Assembly: GCA_027326205.1 (NCBI GenBank)
Contig: DAHWEX010000636.1
Location: 1 to 35,177, forward strand
Length of the DNA: 35,177 bases
Direction: 5' to 3'
Source: Actinomycetota bacterium
Lineage (GTDB): Bacteria > Actinomycetota > Actinomycetes > Streptosporangiales > Streptosporangiaceae
Position numbers and translations under genes: made by a program. Below are positions 14,759-22,814 of the stretch, piece by piece. Numbering within the stretch: position 1 is the stretch's first letter; every line of letters begins with the position of its first letter. Under the pieces are notes generated by a model. That model was not told the origin of the DNA. It did not search any database and saw only the letters and a list, made by a program, of their open reading frames with translations.

Positions 14759-17215
14759 TCACGCCGCCCCGACGTCGGCCGGCCCGCCGCGGACCCCCGG
14801 CCGCTCCGCCTTCGCGGGCAGCCGACCCGCCGAGAGCGCCGCGAGCCAGCCCCGCACCTTGGCCGCCGACGGGTGGTGCAGCGCCCGCAGGATCAGCAGG
14901 GACTCCTCCCACGCCTCCCGTGCCCCGGCGAGGTCACCGACCGCCACGTACGTCTCGCCCAGGTGCGCGAGCACCATCGCCAGGTCGTACCGGTTGCCCA
15001 TCTCCCGGTCCAGCGAGATGGCCCGGCGGAAGCAGGGCACCGCCTCGCCGTGCTCCCCGAGTCGCTGCAGCACGACGCCGAGCGTGTCCCAGGTGCCGGC
15101 CTCGCCGGGGGAGTACCCGAGCGCCTGGCACAGCTCGATCGCCTGATGGCAGAAGGCCCGTGCCTCCGACAGGTCGCCAAGCTGCGCGCTGTTCCACGCC
15201 GACCCGTTGAGCGCGCTGGCCCGCACGAGCATCATGTGCCGGTCGCCCGGCGCGCTCTCCGATAGCTTCAGGGCGTCGGACATGACCGCCAGGGCCTCGG
15301 CGTAGCGGCCCTGGAACTCCAGCGCCTGGGAGAAGATCACGTCGGTCCGGGCGAGCCCGAGGTCGTCTTCGAGCGACTTGAACAGCGACTGCGCCTCGGC
15401 CAGGTGCTCGTGCGCCTCGTCGAACGCGCCGAGCGACATGGCGAACGACCCGAGCCCGCGCAGCACCTGCGCCTCGCCCGGCATGTCGCCGTTGCGCCGC
15501 GCGGCCGCCAGGGCGAACTGGTGCAGCCGGGTGCCGTCATGCCAGTGCCCGCACACGTTGTGGAACGTCCACAGCACGGCGGGCAGCCGCCAGGCGTGCG
15601 CGTCGTAGCCGAGCCGGGCGGCCACCTCGGTCACCTTCAGCAGGACCTGGTACTCGGTCTCCAGCCAGGCCAGCGCGGACGCCTTGCCGCCGAACGTCTC
15701 GGGGACCACCCCGCCGGCGCACGCGTTCAGGTCGATCAGCTCCCGCCCCGGGTACAGCACCCGGTGCGCGGCGTGCGCGGTGTGCAGGTAGTGATCGAGC
15801 ATCCGCCGCGTGGTGTTCGCGACGCCGGCCTCGGCGGTGGGCTGCTCGGCCGCGTAGGCGCGCAGCAGGTCGTGGAACGCGAACCGCCCGGGGACGACCT
15901 CCATGAGCAGCGACGCCCGGGTCAGGTCGCGCAGCGCGACCCGCGCCTGCGGCTCGGTCACCCCGGCGAGCGAGGCCGCGGCGGCCGCGCTGATGTCCGG
16001 CCCGGGATGCAGCCCGAGCAGCCGGAACATCCGGGCCGCGGCCGCGGGCAGGTGCCGGTAGGACAGCGAGAGCACGGTCCGCACGTTCGCCGCCGGGTCG
16101 CCCACGTCGAGCGCGTCGAGCCGCCCGCCGAGCTCGGTCAGCTCGGCCGCGAGCGAGGACAGCGGCATCGTCGGCGCGGCGGCGGCCCGGGCCACCACCA
16201 CCGACAGCGCCAGCGGCAGCCGCGCGCACAGCGTGGCGAGCTGGGTGACCGCCCACGGCTCGGCCGCGGCGCGCTCCTTGCCGAGCCGGGTGACGAGCAG
16301 TTCGTTGGCCTCCTGCTCGGACAGCACGTCGAGCTGCAGCAGCCGCGCCCCCTCCCGGGCCGACAGCGCGGCGAGTTCCCGCCTGCTGGTGACGATGACC
16401 AGGCATTCCGGCGAGGCGGGGAGCAACGGCCGCACCTGGGCGACGTCGGCGGCGTTGTCCAGCAGCACGAGCATGCGCCGCCCGGCGACCACGCTGCGGA
16501 ACAGCGCGGCGAGCCCTTCGGCGTCGGTGGGCAGCCGGTCCGGGTGCACCCCGAGCGCGCCGAGGAAGCCGCGCAGCACGTCGGCCGGGTCGGCGGGCTT
16601 GCCGTTCCCCGCGTCGAACCCGCGCAGGTTCGCGTAGAGCTGGCCGTCGGGGAAGCGGGACGCGACCTGGTGCGCCCAGTGCAGCGCGAGGGCGGTCTTC
16701 CCGACGCCAGCGGTCCCGCCGATCGCCGAGATCACCACCCCGGTGGCCCCGACGGCCCGGTCGGAGGCCGCCTCGTCGAGCACGGCGTCGAGCTGCGCGA
16801 GCTGCTTCGTCCGCCCGGCGAAGTGCGGCACCCGGGTCGGCAGCTGCCGGGGCACCGTTACCCCGCTGTCTGTGTCGGCGCGCTCTGTAGCGGCGGTATC
16901 GGCGGGGTCGTCGGCACCGGACTCCGCCTGCCCCCCGCCGTCCCCGTGGGCGTCCGCGCCGGCCTGCGCCGCGCCGCCCCCGGCCCGGTACCGCGCGACG
17001 AGTTCCTCGCCCGTCTCCTCCGGGAGCCCGAGCGCGCGCACGAGGGCCCGGACGGACGACGGGTAAGGCCGCTTCGTCCGCCCGCGCTCAAGGTCCGCGA
17101 TTGCCCGTACCGACACCCGCGACCGCTCGGCCAGGTCCTCCTGGGTCAGCCCGGCAGCGACCCTCTGCTGCCGCAGCCACTCTCCGGGCCGCACCTGACC
17201 GGGATGTGCACCCAT
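14759..17215 (-). CDS. XRE-type HTH, NB-ARC/STAND ATPase, TPR regulator
   Basis: An 818-residue STAND protein. An XRE helix-turn-helix (residues 11-65: LRQQRVAAGLTQEDLAERS...SVRAIADLERG) is followed by an acidic/Gly-rich linker. The NB-ARC ATPase has Walker A GTAGVGKT (167-174), Walker B RRMLVLLDNA (246-255), sensor VTSR (275-278) and the GxP-type LPLA (333-336). A winged-helix region (to about 480) and TPR-like repeats follow to the C-terminus. ATG 17215 has AGGTGG 5-6 bases upstream. Such proteins are ATP-switched transcription regulators related to AfsR and lacking the SARP domain. A palindrome lies just before the gene. The peptidase gene downstream on the same strand is its most likely partner. 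Confidence 0.9.
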   Translation of the reverse strand: MGAHPGQVRPGEWLRQQRVAAGLTQEDLAERSRVSVRAIADLERGRTKRPYPSSVRALVRALGLPEETGEELVARYRAGGGAAQAGADAHGDGGGQAESGADDPADTAATERADTDSGVTVPRQLPTRVPHFAGRTKQLAQLDAVLDEAASDRAVGATGVVISAIGGTAGVGKTALALHWAHQVASRFPDGQLYANLRGFDAGNGKPADPADVLRGFLGALGVHPDRLPTDAEGLAALFRSVVAGRRMLVLLDNAADVAQVRPLLPASPECLVIVTSRRELAALSAREGARLLQLDVLSEQEANELLVTRLGKERAAAEPWAVTQLATLCARLPLALSVVVARAAAAPTMPLSSLAAELTELGGRLDALDVGDPAANVRTVLSLSYRHLPAAAARMFRLLGLHPGPDISAAAAASLAGVTEPQARVALRDLTRASLLMEVVPGRFAFHDLLRAYAAEQPTAEAGVANTTRRMLDHYLHTAHAAHRVLYPGRELIDLNACAGGVVPETFGGKASALAWLETEYQVLLKVTEVAARLGYDAHAWRLPAVLWTFHNVCGHWHDGTRLHQFALAAARRNGDMPGEAQVLRGLGSFAMSLGAFDEAHEHLAEAQSLFKSLEDDLGLARTDVIFSQALEFQGRYAEALAVMSDALKLSESAPGDRHMMLVRASALNGSAWNSAQLGDLSEARAFCHQAIELCQALGYSPGEAGTWDTLGVVLQRLGEHGEAVPCFRRAISLDREMGNRYDLAMVLAHLGETYVAVGDLAGAREAWEESLLILRALHHPSAAKVRGWLAALSAGRLPAKAERPGVRGGPADVGAA

Positions 17216-17228
17216 GATCACCACCTAG

Positions 17229-17248
17229 CCGTGACCATCCCGTCACGG
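17229..17248. promoter_or_regulatory. CCGTGAC-N6-GTCACGG palindrome before the STAND regulator gene
   Basis: 7-bp arms CCGTGAC (17229-17235) and GTCACGG (17242-17248), 14-33 bases upstream of ATG 17215. The placement suggests an autoregulatory operator. Confidence 0.45.
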
Positions 17249-17590
17249 AAAGTCTAACTGGATAGTGGTTGCGGCGAAAGTTGCCAATCCCAAAACCCAA
17301 ACTCGGATGGTTTAGGGTCCATTGTCAAGGACGACCGTCAAGGAAGACCCAAGAATCCCCCGAACGGTCCCTCGTTTCACCCGTCCCTCAGTTACTGCTT
17401 TCGAGGGCGCAGGGCGTGCGGGTCCACTTCGCTTACCATCCCGAACCAGAAAACCGGTCATAACTTCCTGTCAGTCCCCACCCTCCCAGGGGGCCACACC
17501 AGCCTACGGTTTAGGTCCGACAATCGATCTCGAAACGGCGTCGGCCCGCACTGGAAATATCTTAGTCTGTGCTGTTCAAGATCGCTTATT
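17249..17590. other. Less GC-rich intergenic stretch without a supported gene
   Basis: This stretch is clearly poorer in GC than the flanking genes and has no open frame with actinomycete codon bias. It must hold the STAND promoter (minus strand). A plus-strand transcript ending at the hairpin that follows is possible. No confident -35/-10 pair was found, though TTGTCA (17322-17327) is a weak candidate on the plus strand. Confidence 0.4.
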
Positions 17591-17643
17591 AAAGATCTTT
17601 GGCGTTTCGGCCCCTCTAGGGGCCGAAACGCCAAAGATTTTTT
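17591..17643. terminator. Strong intrinsic terminator with U-tract on the plus strand
   Basis: Perfect 21-bp stem: 17595-17615 pairs with 17618-17638. Flanking A and T residues extend it by about four pairs, and six T residues (17638-17643) follow on the plus strand. It lies 35 bases past the minus-strand transketolase stop, so terminating that transcript is the simplest role. The U-tract, however, favours a plus-strand transcript. Confidence 0.8.
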
Positions 17644-17677
17644 CGAATTGATCTTCAGTACTTTGCTGGGAGCCTGG

Positions 17678-18973
17678 TTACTTGAGGCCCAGGAACGCGC
17701 TGATGCTGGACCGGAGTCCCTTCGCGTCCAGGCCGTGCGCGGCCTGATGCTCGGCCGGGGTGCCGTACCGGCGCAGCTCGTCGCGTGCGACCCCGAGGCC
17801 GAGGACCCGGTGCGGCAGGTCGCTGAGTGCGCTGGCGACCGCCGGGACCGACGTTCCGGCGAGGTACGGCTCCACCAGGACCACGGCGGGCGCGCCGAGC
17901 GTCCCGCGCAGCCGCGCCGCCGGGAACGGGCGGACCGTGGCGGTGTAGAGCACGGTGACGTCGAGGTCGCGGGTGGCGGCGAGCACGGGGCCGCCCATCG
18001 GGCCGACGGCGACGACCGTGCCGCGGCCGCCGCGCTTGAGCACGGTGGTCCCGGAGGGCAGCGGCCATTCGTTGGCCTCGGTGGACAGGCGGACGTAGAC
18101 GCGCCCGTCGGCCCGGTACGCCTCCCGCAGCAGTGTCTCCGCCTCGTCCGGGTGCCCGGGCACGTGCACCGTCCAGCCGGGCAGCGTGTCGAGCAGCGCG
18201 ACGTCGCCCGGGGACTGGTGCGTCCGGCCGCCGGCCGCGATGTCGTAGGACGCGCCCGCACTGACCAGGACCGCGCCGACGTCCAGATGGTTCAGATCTA
18301 GCTTGACCTGCTCGAAGGGCCGCTCGACGAGGAAGCTGGCGAACGTGTGGGCGACCGGCCGGAGCCCGGCGAGGGCCAGGCCGCCGGCGACGCTGACCAG
18401 CAACTGCTCCCGGGAGGCGTTGTCGATGACGACGGCGTGCAGGTTGTCCAGCCGGGCCCGGCCCGCGTACGCGATCGCCTCGTGGTTCGAGCCCTCGTCA
18501 AGTTCCCCGTCCCCGATGAGCACCCAGACCTGGCTGGGCCGGCCCAGGGCGCGCAGGCCGAGCGCGGTCCCGACGGCGAGCGGGAGCCCGTGCCCGAGCG
18601 ACCCGCTTGAGATCTCCACCCCGGGCACGAGGGTCCGGTCCGGGTGCCGCCCGAGGACCGAGTCGAAGCCGCCGAACCCGTCGAGCAGGTCAGCGGGGAA
18701 GAACCCCTTGGCCGCGAGGACCGCGTAGTAGGCCATCGGGCCGTGGCCCTTCGACAGGTAGAAGCGGTCCCGTCGCTCGTCGCCGGCGGTGGCCGGGCTC
18801 ACCCGCAGCACCTTGTCGTAGAGCACCCACAGGACATCGAGCGTGGACGTGGCGGCTGTGTCGTGCTTCTCGTCGCCGGTCTGCCGTGACATGAGCGCGC
18901 GAAGATCGCCGTAGCCGTACCTGCCTTCGGCCCTTCGGCGTTCCGTCACGCTTTCGTGAGCGGTATCTGTCAT
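17678..18973 (-). CDS. Short fused transketolase, probable internal deletion
   Basis: A 431-residue TPP enzyme, while transketolases are normally about 620-700 residues or split into N (about 240) and C (about 300) subunits. Residues 1-185 match the N-subunit, including KGHGPMAYYAVLA and the TPP/Mg motif GDG (154-156)...N185. At about residues 186-189 the sequence jumps to REQLLVSVAGGLALAGLRP, the C-subunit pyrimidine domain with E189 (the usual TPP-activating Glu), THQSPGDVALLDTLPGWTV, and the C-terminal domain (FPAARLRGTLGAPAVVLVEPYLAG). The end of the first domain and start of the second are missing, in frame. ATG 18973 is the only sensible start. It may be a decaying gene or a compact enzyme; activity is doubtful. 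Confidence 0.8.
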   Translation of the reverse strand: MTDTAHESVTERRRAEGRYGYGDLRALMSRQTGDEKHDTAATSTLDVLWVLYDKVLRVSPATAGDERRDRFYLSKGHGPMAYYAVLAAKGFFPADLLDGFGGFDSVLGRHPDRTLVPGVEISSGSLGHGLPLAVGTALGLRALGRPSQVWVLIGDGELDEGSNHEAIAYAGRARLDNLHAVVIDNASREQLLVSVAGGLALAGLRPVAHTFASFLVERPFEQVKLDLNHLDVGAVLVSAGASYDIAAGGRTHQSPGDVALLDTLPGWTVHVPGHPDEAETLLREAYRADGRVYVRLSTEANEWPLPSGTTVLKRGGRGTVVAVGPMGGPVLAATRDLDVTVLYTATVRPFPAARLRGTLGAPAVVLVEPYLAGTSVPAVASALSDLPHRVLGLGVARDELRRYGTPAEHQAAHGLDAKGLRSSISAFLGLK

Positions 18974-18998
18974 GCACCCGATGATGCAAGTTAAAGCC

Positions 18999-19011
18999 GA
19001 CTTCAAGTCAA
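18999..19011 (-). promoter_or_regulatory. Possible -35 and palindrome upstream of the transketolase gene
   Basis: GACTTCAAGTC (18999-19009) is an odd-centred palindrome overlapping TTGACT on the minus strand (19011-19006), a good -35. No matching -10 at 16-18 bases was found, so an activator-dependent promoter is possible. The remaining bases to 19195 show nothing else clear. Confidence 0.35.
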
Positions 19012-19195
19012 CCGGGACGACCCTACCGGCAGGGGACACCCGTCTCGGGCCGGGCGGCCGCACGCGGGCCGCGGTTCCGTGCGGGGGCCCGGTGGCGCCG
19101 CGGGGGCTCGCCGCTACGCTGGAGCACTGGTGCGGGCGAGGCGCGCCGCGGCCCGGGATGGCGTTACCACGCGAGACATGAAGCTGGAGTGCACG

Positions 19196-20116
19196 GTGAG
19201 CGGACGGGTGCTTGTGCCCTGGGAGAGCGTCAGCGCCTCCCTGGCTGACCTGACGGACGGCGCCGGGCTGCGCGTCGAGGTGTTCGACGGCGACGCCCCG
19301 GCCCCGGCAGACCTGGGCGATGTCGTGTTCTACACCGCGCCGTACGACCGGCCGTTCCGGCTCGAGCCCGTCAAGCGGCTGGCCGGCGTCAAGGTGATCC
19401 AGACGCTTAACGCCGGCTACGACGACCTGCTCCCGCTGCTGCCGCCGGGCGCGACCCTGTGCAACGCCCGCGGCCTGCACAACGCGGGCACGGCCGAGCA
19501 CGCGCTCGGGCTGATCCTCGCCGCCCAGCGGGAACTGCCGCGCTGGATCCGGGCCCAGGACAAGGGCGACTGGGAGCACGCGCACACGCGGGCCCTGGCG
19601 GGCAGCCGGGTGCTGATCGTCGGCTACGGGTCGATCGGCGCCGCGCTGGACGCGCGGCTCGCCGCCTGCGAGGCGGAGACGATCCGGGTCGCGCGCCGCC
19701 CCCGCCCGGCCGACCGCGTCCGCGGCGTGGCCGACCTCGACGCGCTGCTGCCCGGCGCCGACGTCGTCGTGCTGGTGACCCCGCTCAGCCCGGACACCCG
19801 CGGCCTGCTGGACGCGCGCCGCCTCGCCCTCCTGCCGGACGGCGCCCTCGTGGTCAACGTCGGCCGCGGCCCGGTGCTCGACACCGCCGCGATCGAGGCG
19901 GAAACGGCCAGCGGCCGGCTCCGCGCGGCGCTCGACGTCACCGACCCGGAGCCGCTGCCCGGTGACCACCCGCTGTGGCGGACCCCCGGCGTGATCATCA
20001 CCCCGCACGTGGCCGGCGGCGCCGACGACTTCTACCCCAAGGCCGCCGCCTTCGTCACCGCCCAGGTCCGCCGCTTCGCCGCCGGGCAGCCCCTGGTCAA
20101 CGTCGTCTCCGGCTAG
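19196..20116 (+). CDS. D-isomer-specific 2-hydroxyacid dehydrogenase
   Basis: A 306-residue NAD(P)-dependent dehydrogenase. The Rossmann motif VGYGSIGAALDARL is followed by the catalytic Arg in VVNVGRGPVLD, Glu in DPEPLPGDHPLW and His in ITPHVAGG, the family triad. GTG 19196 is chosen because GGAG lies 7 bases upstream; ATG 19178 lacks a ribosome site. It reduces a 2-keto acid or oxidises a D-2-hydroxy acid; the substrate is not evident. It diverges from the transketolase gene, and its TAG overlaps the TAG of the convergent FMN-binding gene. Confidence 0.88.
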   Translation: MSGRVLVPWESVSASLADLTDGAGLRVEVFDGDAPAPADLGDVVFYTAPYDRPFRLEPVKRLAGVKVIQTLNAGYDDLLPLLPPGATLCNARGLHNAGTAEHALGLILAAQRELPRWIRAQDKGDWEHAHTRALAGSRVLIVGYGSIGAALDARLAACEAETIRVARRPRPADRVRGVADLDALLPGADVVVLVTPLSPDTRGLLDARRLALLPDGALVVNVGRGPVLDTAAIEAETASGRLRAALDVTDPEPLPGDHPLWRTPGVIITPHVAGGADDFYPKAAAFVTAQVRRFAAGQPLVNVVSG

Positions 20117-20664
20117 GCGCTCGCCTGGTCCAGGGCGCTCTGCAGGGACTGGATGTAGCCGGAACTGGTGTAGCTGGCGCCGCTTACCGCGTTGATGCGG
20201 GCGCTTTGCGCGGCGAGGGTCTCACTGGTCAGCATGGGGATAGCGTTGGCGTCAATCTGGTCGCTGAGGGCGCCCTCGTTCGTCCGCTGCAGCACGGTGA
20301 CGTTGGTGATCTTCGCGCCTGCCAGGGTCACCTGCACCTGCATGGGCCCGTACGCGGTGTTCGCCACCGTGCCGGTGACGGTGCGGACCGCCGTCGCCGC
20401 CGGCGGCGTGCTGGCGCCCGCGCTCGCCTTGGCGGTCGCGGCGGTGCTCTTGCCGGCGGCTGTGCTCTTGCCGGCGGCGGAGTGCGCGGCGCCGGCGCCG
20501 GCGGTGGCGCCGGCGGCGGCCGGCTGTGTCGCGGCGGACGAGGTGGCGGCCGCGGCGGCTGGCGCGGCGACCGGGTTGGTCGCCGCCAGCGAGTGGGTGC
20601 GGAACGAGAGCAGTGCGGCCAGCCCGGCGACGGTGCCGCCTATGGTCAAGACAGCGCGGCGCAT
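20113..20664 (-). CDS. FMN-binding domain protein, probable ApbE substrate
   Basis: A 183-residue exported or anchored protein: N-terminal hydrophobic segment after MRR, a long Ala/Thr/Ser-rich linker (about 30-92), then an FMN-binding domain (95-183) as in NqrC/RnfG. The flavinylation motif is SGASYTSSG (161-169); the position usually Thr (SGAT) is Ser164. ApbE would attach FMN by a phosphoester bond there. GGAGG lies 8 bases before ATG 20664. It is 28 bases downstream of the ferric reductase gene on the same strand, so the reductase probably feeds its flavin across the membrane. Confidence 0.88.
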   Translation of the reverse strand: MRRAVLTIGGTVAGLAALLSFRTHSLAATNPVAAPAAAAATSSAATQPAAAGATAGAGAAHSAAGKSTAAGKSTAATAKASAGASTPPAATAVRTVTGTVANTAYGPMQVQVTLAGAKITNVTVLQRTNEGALSDQIDANAIPMLTSETLAAQSARINAVSGASYTSSGYIQSLQSALDQASA

Positions 20665-20692
20665 GGGAGAACCTCCAGGTCAGGGGGACAGG

Positions 20693-22237
20693 TCAGAAGT
20701 CGAAGGACTCGCGGTGGATGCGCCGCCGCGGTACGCCCAGCTCGAGCAGCGAGTTCACCGCGGTCTCGGTCATCCCGGTCGGCCCGCACACGTAGGCCTC
20801 GTAGCGGTGCAGCCCGGGGGCGATCTGCTGCAGGGGCCCGGGCGCGAGCGGATCGTAGCCGAGTTGCCCGCGCGAGCCGATCAGGTAGTGCAGCGAGGCG
20901 TTCCGGTCGGCCGCGATCGCGTCGAGTTCGCGGCTGAACACCACGTCGCGCGGATGGCTGGCCCGGTACAGCAGCGTGATCCCGTCGTCCTGCATCCGCT
21001 TGGGCAGCGCGGCGAACATCGCCCGGATCGGGGTGATGCCGACACCGCCCGCGATGAGCAGCACCCGCCGGCCGGTCAGGGCGGGCGTGAACGCGCCGTA
21101 CGGGCCCTCGGCGATGATGCGGGTGCCGGGCCGCAGGCCGGCCAGCGAGCCGCTGTGATCGCCCCGCGCCTTGACGGTGATGCGCATCAGGTTGGGCTGC
21201 GGCATGGAGGACAGCGAGTAGGGGTGCGACTGCCACCACAGCTCACGGGTGAGGAAACGCCAGCGGAAGAACTGGCCCGGCTCGGCCCGCAGCCGGTCGA
21301 AGTCCCGGCCGGAGATGAACACCGACACGATCCCCGGCGCCTCGGGGCGGACGCTCTGCACGGTGAAGCGGTACCGGGCGGCGTTGCGCAGCGGGGTGAG
21401 GACCCGGTAGTACCCGATCAGCGCCGCGACCACGAGGTACAGGGCCGACCAGGCCACCCGGGCCGCCTGGCTGGCGGCGAACGCCGGGCCGTCGGCGAAC
21501 TGGTGGCTGAACGCCAGCGCGATCGCCAGGTAGGTGTACAGGTGCGCGTAGTACCAGGTCTCGTAGGACAGGCGGCGGCGCGCGGCCCGCATGGAGAACG
21601 CGGCGATGCCGAGCAGCAGGAACCACGCCGCGGTCGCCATCAGCACGTCCGGGTAGGCGGTGAGCAGGGTGACGGTCTCGCTGGTGACCTTCGCGTGCGC
21701 GGTGACCGAGTAGCCCCAGACGGTGAGCAGGACGTGCCCGGTCACCAGCGTGATGACGTACCGGCCGCCCATGGCGTGCCAGCGGGTCAGCCGGTCGGCG
21801 CCGATCCCGCGCTCCAGCGGGGGCAGTCGGGCCATCAGCGCGACCAGGACGACGAACCCGTAGGCCGCCAGCAGGCCGAGGGCGCTGCCCGCGCCGGTGA
21901 GCAGTGCGCCGGTGCTGCCGAGCACCGTGGTGCTGCGCCACCACAGCGCCAGCACCATGACGGCGCCGGCCCCGATCAGCGCCAGGACCACGACGGGCAG
22001 GACCAGCCGGTCCCGGCGGCGGGTCGGCCCGAGCCGCCGCCGGGCGGCCGGGCCGGGGCTGGCGGCCTCGGGCAGCGGGCCAGACGGGTGCCGCGGCGGC
22101 CGCCCCTGACGGGGCGGCGGCCACGGGGCCGCCGGCGACGGTTCCGCGGGCCACAGCGGCGGCGCCTGTCCCCTGGACGGCTGGGTCCCAGGTGATCGTC
22201 GCCCGGATGACGCCGGATAGCGAACCGGGTAGGACAC
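20693..22237 (-). CDS. Ferric reductase / NAD(P)H:flavin oxidoreductase with heme membrane domain
   Basis: A 514-residue protein of the FRE/NOX type. A Pro-rich cytoplasmic N-terminus (about 1-85) precedes six or so membrane helices with candidate heme histidines (RWHAMGGRYVITLVTGHVLL; YYAHLYTYLAIALAFSHQF). The FAD domain contains HPYSLSS, and GPYGAF follows. The NAD(P) domain contains LIAGGVGITPIRAM and VCGPTGM. GTG 22237 is preceded by AGAGGAGCACTGC, a good ribosome site; upstream frame extensions are Arg/Pro-rich and unlikely. It would move electrons from cytosolic NAD(P)H through FAD and heme to the outside, most likely to the FMN-binding protein encoded downstream in the same operon. Confidence 0.9.
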   Translation of the reverse strand: MSYPVRYPASSGRRSPGTQPSRGQAPPLWPAEPSPAAPWPPPRQGRPPRHPSGPLPEAASPGPAARRRLGPTRRRDRLVLPVVVLALIGAGAVMVLALWWRSTTVLGSTGALLTGAGSALGLLAAYGFVVLVALMARLPPLERGIGADRLTRWHAMGGRYVITLVTGHVLLTVWGYSVTAHAKVTSETVTLLTAYPDVLMATAAWFLLLGIAAFSMRAARRRLSYETWYYAHLYTYLAIALAFSHQFADGPAFAASQAARVAWSALYLVVAALIGYYRVLTPLRNAARYRFTVQSVRPEAPGIVSVFISGRDFDRLRAEPGQFFRWRFLTRELWWQSHPYSLSSMPQPNLMRITVKARGDHSGSLAGLRPGTRIIAEGPYGAFTPALTGRRVLLIAGGVGITPIRAMFAALPKRMQDDGITLLYRASHPRDVVFSRELDAIAADRNASLHYLIGSRGQLGYDPLAPGPLQQIAPGLHRYEAYVCGPTGMTETAVNSLLELGVPRRRIHRESFDF

Positions 22238-22349
22238 GCAGTGCTCCTCTCGACTCAGGTAAGCCGGACTTGCCGTTACCACTCCGTGATACGGGTCCTG
22301 GCCGTCCCCGGTTCGGTTTCCGAGGGCACGTAAGTACCTAGTAAGAGTT

Positions 22350-22385
22350 CGACGGCCGCGCGCCCGGTTCGACGCGCGGCCGTCG
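22350..22385 (-). terminator. Hairpin between the small-protein and ferric reductase genes
   Basis: Perfect 13-bp stem: CGACGGCCGCGCG (22350-22362) with CGCGCGGCCGTCG (22373-22385) and a 10-base loop. It lies about 80 bases after the small-protein stop on the minus strand and upstream of the reductase promoter region. Confidence 0.65.
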
Positions 22386-22424
22386 CGAGCCCGTCGACTG
22401 CGCGGATACGGTGCCTGCTGGCAC

Positions 22425-22456
22425 GGGCCACGGGGGCACAGGGCCACGGGGGCACA
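22425..22456. repeat. 16-bp tandem duplication near a stop codon
   Basis: GGGCCACGGGGGCACA occurs at 22425-22440 and exactly again at 22441-22456, ending 10 bases before the stop codon (22467-22469) of the small minus-strand gene. Confidence 0.85.
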
Positions 22457-22466
22457 GGGAGCCCGC

Positions 22467-22664
22467 TTACCGCAGTCGCTCGCCCTGCACCCGCCGGCGG
22501 TACTCGGCCGCCGCGGCGGCGTACTCGCGCCGCAGCGCGCGGGGAGCGGACTTGCCGTCGAGCGCGATGCGCTGCCGCAACCCCGCCCAGTGGCGGAAGA
22601 ACTCGGGATCGCCAAGCTCCGCCAGGCTGCTGGCGGCTGTGTCGTCGTCGGCTCGCGTTTCCAT
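22467..22664 (-). CDS. Small conserved actinobacterial protein, unknown function
   Basis: 65 residues, acidic start (METRADDDTA), then ELGDPEFFRHWAGLRQRIAL and a helical Arg-rich end (LRREYAAAAAEYRRRV). I recall similar short actinomycete proteins with the LGDPxFxxHWA motif and no known function. ATG 22664 is the natural start. Cytoplasmic, with no membrane segment. Confidence 0.6.
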   Translation of the reverse strand: METRADDDTAASSLAELGDPEFFRHWAGLRQRIALDGKSAPRALRREYAAAAAEYRRRVQGERLR

Positions 22665-22737
22665 GCGGTACCCCAGGGCTGCGTGTCTGCGGTGCGGAGG
22701 GACTGCCGGCCGGCCGTGCAGTGCCGGCCGTGCCGGA

Positions 22738-22810
22738 GGGGGACCGGGCCCTGCGGCTGTTCGCCTCCCGGTCCCCCCGCTTAGCGTGAGCGCCGCGGGG
22801 CGGCGCTCAC
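22738..22810 (-). terminator. Two hairpins after the xylanase gene
   Basis: Nearest the gene: GTGAGCGCCGC (22786-22796) with GCGGCGCTCAC (22800-22810), an 11-bp perfect stem starting 4 bases past the xylanase stop. Beyond it: an 11-bp stem GGGGGACCGGG (22738-22748) with CCCGGTCCCCC (22767-22777). Tandem terminators are likely. Confidence 0.75.
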
Positions 22811-22814
22811 CGGA

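Noticed and set aside
15404-17257. Plus-strand open frame of over 600 codons opposite the STAND gene
   Set aside because: Antisense shadow; low-complexity RGQPH-rich product, while the minus strand has Walker and HTH motifs.
17322-17651. 109-codon plus-strand frame in the intergenic stretch
   Set aside because: Runs through a perfect terminator hairpin and has no actinomycete codon bias or ribosome site.
18974-20008. N-terminal extension of the transketolase frame to 776 residues
   Set aside because: The extension runs antisense through the dehydrogenase gene and lacks family motifs; ATG 18973 matches the family start.
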